Of a stretch of DNA of 64,000 nt, positions 61,031 through 64,000 are shown one piece after another (the first letter of the stretch is position 1; every line of letters begins with the position of its first letter). The notes under the pieces are model-generated. The model saw only the letters and a list, made by a program, of their open reading frames with translations, ran no database searches and was not told the origin of the DNA. A program made the translations under genes and the position numbers. Source of the DNA: Novosphingobium colocasiae (lineage in GTDB: Bacteria; Pseudomonadota; Alphaproteobacteria; Sphingomonadales; Sphingomonadaceae); NCBI RefSeq assembly GCF_014652555.1, contig NZ_BMZA01000005.1:115348-179347 (forward strand), read 5' to 3'.

Positions 61031-62332
61031 ATGAAACGATCGGCGACAATACGAACCACCCTGACGCGCCTGGCGTTTGAAAACGCGGCGCATTCTGGGC
61101 TGGAATCGGTCTCGGTTCGGGGCATCGCTCGCGAAGCCGGTTGCTCCACCGCTGCGATCTTCCAGAACTTCGAGGGCAAGGCGGATCTTGTTGTAGAAGC
61201 GGCAACTCTGGCTGCCCGGCAGGACGCCGAATGGCATCAGAGCCTGCTTGCCGAGATGGACGGGCTGATCGCCAATCACCTCGGCTTTTCCGATTTCCTG
61301 TCCGCCTATGTCGACATGCGCGAGGCGCAGCCACAGGCGCGCGTGCTGTCTGAATTGTTGATCCGGCCGGGCGACGATGCGCGCTGTCATGCGCTGCTGC
61401 GCGACTGCTATCAGGCCCGGATCGCCTTCTGGGAAGCCATTCTCGCGCCCTTCGGCTTTGCCGCGCGGTTCGGCGCGATCGTCGCCGAGTTCGTGATGAT
61501 GGAGGAGATCTACGTCTATTCGCTGCGCAACGAACCGCGCTACCAGTTGCTCATGCGCGAGGCCGTTCGTAGCCTGTGCGGTGCCTGCTTCCACCAGGGC
61601 GCGGCGGCAGAGCTGACGAACGAAGTCAACCGCCAGCTCCAGGGCAATGCCTATGAAGCGCGTCGGCGCTCCGAGCAGGGGCGTTCGGAAATGCCCGGAG
61701 AGCTGCTGCGCCACGCGGTAGAGATCATCCGCAGCGAAGGCATCGCCGCTCTGAACCAGCGCACCCTCGCCCGGCAGGCCAGCGTGTCTCCTTCGATGAT
61801 CGCCTATCACTTCAAGGACATGAAGACCTTCAAGAACGAGGCGATCTGGCAGGCACTGGTCGAGGACCTGCCGAGCGAGTTCGATCCCGCGAGCATGGTC
61901 AGCCTGCCGCGCACTTTGCCGGAATGGGTCGAGTTCCTCGATGCCACGCTGGTGGCCCCGCCGGGATCAAGCGTTGGCGGGTTCTATGTCAGCTATTCGC
62001 GGATGACCTGCGAGACGAGCCTGCTCGCCCGCTCGGACAGGTCGCTGGTGCCGCTGGTCACGTACCTGCGCGAGATCGACGGCTGGGGTACCTATCGCCT
62101 CAGCCGCAACATCGCTTCGCTGGCGGGCGGCGTCCAGCGCGAGCATGCCGCCGCTTTCGCGGTATGGCTCAAGGCGGAGGCGCTGCTGCGCCAGGCCGGC
62201 GTGGTATGCGCCGCCGACGGGCGCGAACGCATCACCCACGCCATGGCGCTGATCTTCCCGGCGGCCCAAGTCCCGCCAGCCCAAGTCCCGCCAGCCCAAG
62301 TCCCGCCAGCCCAAGTCCCGCCGACCGGATGA
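61031..62332 (+). CDS. Double TetR-family regulator (two helix-turn-helix domains in one chain)
   Basis: 433 residues from the ATG at 61031 (GGGGG upstream). The first TetR_N domain is ESVSVRGIAREAGCSTAAIF and QNFEGKADLVVEA (about 25-57). A TetR-like ligand domain follows, then a second TetR_N at about 225-275: AALNQRTLARQASVSPSMIA and YHFKDMKTFKNEAI, with another ligand domain. This is roughly twice the normal TetR length. The C-terminus carries a four-fold AQVPP tail from a DNA tandem repeat. It is divergent from the TonB receptor, which it probably represses. Confidence 0.9.
   Translation: MKRSATIRTTLTRLAFENAAHSGLESVSVRGIAREAGCSTAAIFQNFEGKADLVVEAATLAARQDAEWHQSLLAEMDGLIANHLGFSDFLSAYVDMREAQPQARVLSELLIRPGDDARCHALLRDCYQARIAFWEAILAPFGFAARFGAIVAEFVMMEEIYVYSLRNEPRYQLLMREAVRSLCGACFHQGAAAELTNEVNRQLQGNAYEARRRSEQGRSEMPGELLRHAVEIIRSEGIAALNQRTLARQASVSPSMIAYHFKDMKTFKNEAIWQALVEDLPSEFDPASMVSLPRTLPEWVEFLDATLVAPPGSSVGGFYVSYSRMTCETSLLARSDRSLVPLVTYLREIDGWGTYRLSRNIASLAGGVQREHAAAFAVWLKAEALLRQAGVVCAADGRERITHAMALIFPAAQVPPAQVPPAQVPPAQVPPTG
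62265..62324 (+). repeat. 15-base tandem repeat, four units, in the double-TetR 3' end
   Basis: CCCAAGTCCCGCCAG is repeated at 62265, 62280, 62295 and 62310 (the last unit ends GA instead of AG). It keeps the frame and codes AQVPP repeats, so copy number can change without frameshift. Confidence 0.95.
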
Positions 62333-62562
62333 CCCTCAGTTCGCGGTGTTGTGCCGCTCCTGTGGCGACGCTGCTGCATGACTTCGACGGGTCCGCTGGA
62401 AGATCAGCAGCGGTAATGTCGCCCAGGCGCAAGGCGCCAACGGCTACCTGCTTGGCCAGTTTCTGCGCGAGAGCGCCAGTACCCGCACCCAAGCCTATGG
62501 CAGCTCCATCGAGAGCCGCGCTCAGGGCATCCCGGCCCTGGCGCGCAGGCATGTGCTGAACC
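62333..62562. other. Gap without a clear gene after the double-TetR gene
   Basis: 230 bases. The plus frame reads GNVAQAQGANGYLLGQFLRE and on to IESRAQGIPALARRHVL, which looks more protein-like than random, but lacks a start and family match. The minus frame is also open. A gene remnant is possible. Confidence 0.3.
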
Positions 62563-62895
62563 TCAGCGCTTGCGGGCTTTGCGGGCGGCGTAGCGGGCGT
62601 CGCGGGCGGCCTTGAGTTCTTCGGCGGTGGGCAGCTTGGGGCGGGCGGCGGCAGCGGCTTCGGCCGCTTCACGCTCGGCCTGCTCCTTCGCGGCCTTCTC
62701 GGCTTCGCGAGCGGCCTGGATAGCGGCACGCTTTGCCGCCTGGGCGGCTTCCTTGAGCCGCTGCGCCTCGGCGCGCTCGGCAAGCTGTGCCTCGGTCGGC
62801 TTGGGCTTGTTCTTCAGCATTTCCAGAGCCTTGGCCTTGGCGCTTTTTGCTGCGGCAGCCCGTTCGTTGAAATTCGGTTCCTTGAAGCCTCGCAT
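62563..62895 (-). CDS. DUF6481-type small basic protein
   Basis: 110 residues, ATG at 62895. It begins MRGFKEPNFNERAAAAKSAK, followed by one long Ala/Lys/Glu/Arg helix and an Arg-rich end (ARYAARKARKR). This pattern is typical of DUF6481 proteins of sphingomonads. It is cytosolic and of unknown function, perhaps nucleic-acid binding from its charge. It is monocistronic next to tRNA-Val. Confidence 0.85.
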   Translation of the reverse strand: MRGFKEPNFNERAAAAKSAKAKALEMLKNKPKPTEAQLAERAEAQRLKEAAQAAKRAAIQAAREAEKAAKEQAEREAAEAAAAARPKLPTAEELKAARDARYAARKARKR

Positions 62896-63123
62896 TAAAT
62901 CTGTCTCTGTCCCGTTGTTGTTCGCTGGAGGAAGAGGGCCCTTACAGAAAACTGCAGCCTATGACCATACGACGGCAGTTTGCTGCATAGTGGGAAGCGG
63001 CCCAACCGCATGGCCTATGCCCGGATCGCGATTTGATGTGTCTTTGGTCGCCTCTAAGCGGACCCGGCCGGGGTTGCTGAAGACTGCATCACTTTTCCAA
63101 CCACTCGAATGTAGCCAGAAAAG

Positions 63124-63198
63124 TGGTGGGCGCGACAGGGATTGAACCTGTGACCCCACCCGTGTGAAGGGTGTGCTCTACCGCTGAGCTACGCGCCC
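63124..63198 (-). tRNA. tRNA-Val (anticodon CAC)
   Basis: 75 bases with encoded CCA. Acceptor arms GGGCGCG and CGCGCCC pair. The D arm is GCTC/GAGC, the anticodon stem CACCC/GGGTG has loop TTCACAC, and the T arm ACAGG/CCTGT has loop TTCAATC. Anticodon CAC reads GTG (Val). Confidence 0.97.
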
Positions 63199-63274
63199 GC
63201 TACCAGTGCGGAAGCGCGCCCCTAGACAAATCGCGGCGAATTGACAAGCGCTCATCGCAGATTAAACCGCGCCC

Positions 63275-63580
63275 ATGACTGACGACATCGAAACGCCCGC
63301 CGCCTCCGACAATGCCGGTGCGGACCTGCCGCCCGATCGCCTGGCGATCAATCCGAAGAGCCCGTTCTTCGACGGCGACAAGCTGGCGCGCGGGGTCGGC
63401 ATCCGTTTCAAGGGTGCGGTGCGCACCAATGTCGAGGAATACTGCATTTCCGAAGGCTGGGTGCGGGTTCAGGCCGGCAAGACGATGGATCGCAAGGGCC
63501 AGCCGCTCACTCTCAAGCTCTCGGGCCCGGTAGAGGCATGGTACGAAGATCTGGGCGAAGGCGCGCCGGTCGCGAAGTAA
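63275..63580 (+). CDS. DUF3297 family protein
   Basis: 101 residues. LPPDRLAINPKSPFFDGDKL, then GVGIRFKGAVRTNVEEYCIS and EGWVRVQAGKTMDRKGQPLT match the DUF3297 family of small cytosolic proteins. No function is established. The acidic N-terminus (DDIETPAASDNAGAD) is variable. It stands alone between tRNA-Val and a convergent gene. Confidence 0.88.
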   Translation: MTDDIETPAASDNAGADLPPDRLAINPKSPFFDGDKLARGVGIRFKGAVRTNVEEYCISEGWVRVQAGKTMDRKGQPLTLKLSGPVEAWYEDLGEGAPVAK

Positions 63581-63604
63581 GCGCGAGCATGGCTGCAGGC
63601 GAAT

Positions 63605-63640
63605 GGAGCCGGGCCGGATGACTGGGGGGAGCCCGGCTCC
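63605..63640. terminator. Hairpin between convergent genes, likely bidirectional terminator
   Basis: GGAGCCGGG (63605-63613) pairs with CCCGGCTCC (63632-63640) over an 18-base loop, between the DUF3297 stop (63580) and the stop of the minus-strand gene (63654). Confidence 0.5.
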
Positions 63641-63653
63641 TTCCGGGTAAGCT

Positions 63654-64000
63654 TCAGTAGCGGTCGCCGATGATCCTGCCGATCGGATCGCCCTTGTCGC
63701 GCGCGGCTTTGCCGGCCCGCGCGGCGGGTTTGGCACCGGCGAGGCCGGCGAGGCGGTCGCCGCCGATGTCGCGCGGCGTCACCGCGAGGTCGGTGTTCTT
63801 CAGCGAGCCGGGCCGGGCATTGTAGATGAAGCCGCGCACCGGCCAATGGGTGGTGCCGAGGTTGTGCGCCGGGCCGTACCAGATGCGCACTTCGCTCCAG
63901 TCATTGGCATCGGAAACGTCGAGCGCGGTGACGTTGCGTTCGATCTGGCCGGGGTAAGACCAGTTGGCGTGGCTGAGCAGGATCGTGCGCGAATCGATGA
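63654..64000 (-). CDS. Uncharacterised protein, N-terminus beyond window edge
   Basis: The frame is open from base 64000 to the stop at 63654 (115 residues seen). It reads SRTILLSHANWSYPGQIERN, VTALDVSDANDWSEVRIWYG and PVRGFIYNARPGSLKNTDLA, with a basic Ala/Gly/Lys-rich tail. I do not recognise the family. The start is outside the window, so length, signal and operon are unknown. Confidence 0.65.
   Translation of the reverse strand, partial: IDSRTILLSHANWSYPGQIERNVTALDVSDANDWSEVRIWYGPAHNLGTTHWPVRGFIYNARPGSLKNTDLAVTPRDIGGDRLAGLAGAKPAARAGKAARDKGDPIGRIIGDRY

Noticed and set aside
62265-62324. CRISPR-like array
   Set aside because: Units are contiguous 15-base tandem copies without spacers, inside a coding region.

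Overview
The window is a high-GC alphaproteobacterial chromosome segment, most likely from a sphingomonad (Novosphingobium, Sphingobium or Sphingomonas type). This rests on the dciA/mutY/smc arrangement, the paired TonB-dependent receptors, the DUF6481 and DUF3297 proteins, and the palindromic intergenic repeats. No rRNA, CRISPR array, transposase or insertion sequence was seen. There are two tRNA genes: Thr(CGT) at 33614-33689 and Val(CAC) at 63124-63198.

Region 1 (1-8.6 kb) is housekeeping. A minus-strand unit runs dciA-like, two DsbA-type thiol oxidoreductases, then smc, which is cut by the window edge. The divergent plus-strand unit is mutY, a serine beta-lactamase-like hydrolase and nudC. 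Region 2 (8.6-13.3 kb) is a surface-glycan style minus operon (FAD oxidoreductase, GtrA, GT-C-like membrane protein) followed by an SDR.

Region 3 (13.4-30.6 kb) is a large flagellar locus. A flagellin gene with its own terminator is divergent from a sigma-54 activator gene that heads a tightly overlapping operon: fliE-F-G-H-I-J-K-L-M-N-O-P-Q-R-flhB, then fliD, fliS and a FixJ-like regulator. FliM lacks the usual N-terminal CheY-binding peptide. The FixJ-like receiver domain lacks its conserved lysine. No che, mot, flg, flhA or fliA gene is in the window.

Region 4 (30.7-42.1 kb) has an unrecognised small protein, an aminotransferase and a Crp-type regulator, then tRNA-Thr. Next to the tRNA is a visibly less GC-rich segment: GNAT, an MHS-family permease, a DcaP-like porin, and a CrbS/CrbR-like two-component system (an SLC5-fused hybrid kinase and a LuxR-type regulator). 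A 52-codon remnant of an acyl-CoA (acetyl-CoA) synthetase C-terminus lies directly upstream of the regulator gene and overlaps it.

Region 5 (42.2-62.3 kb) looks catabolic. It holds a TauD-like dioxygenase, a GPH-type symporter, a TonB receptor, an anaerobic sulfatase maturase, a Cys-type sulfatase that the maturase could activate, a membrane-anchored GH12-like protein and a membrane PQQ dehydrogenase. A second set comprises two paralogous CrtC/AttH-like proteins flanking a phosphotransferase, another TonB receptor and a double TetR regulator. Two promoters in this region share an extended motif, and a methionine-rich nine-codon upstream ORF precedes the first TonB gene. The best reading is scavenging of a sulfated, probably glycosidic, compound, with the products oxidised in the periplasm and imported; the substrate is unknown.

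Region 6 (62.5-64 kb) has DUF6481, tRNA-Val, DUF3297 and an incomplete unknown gene.
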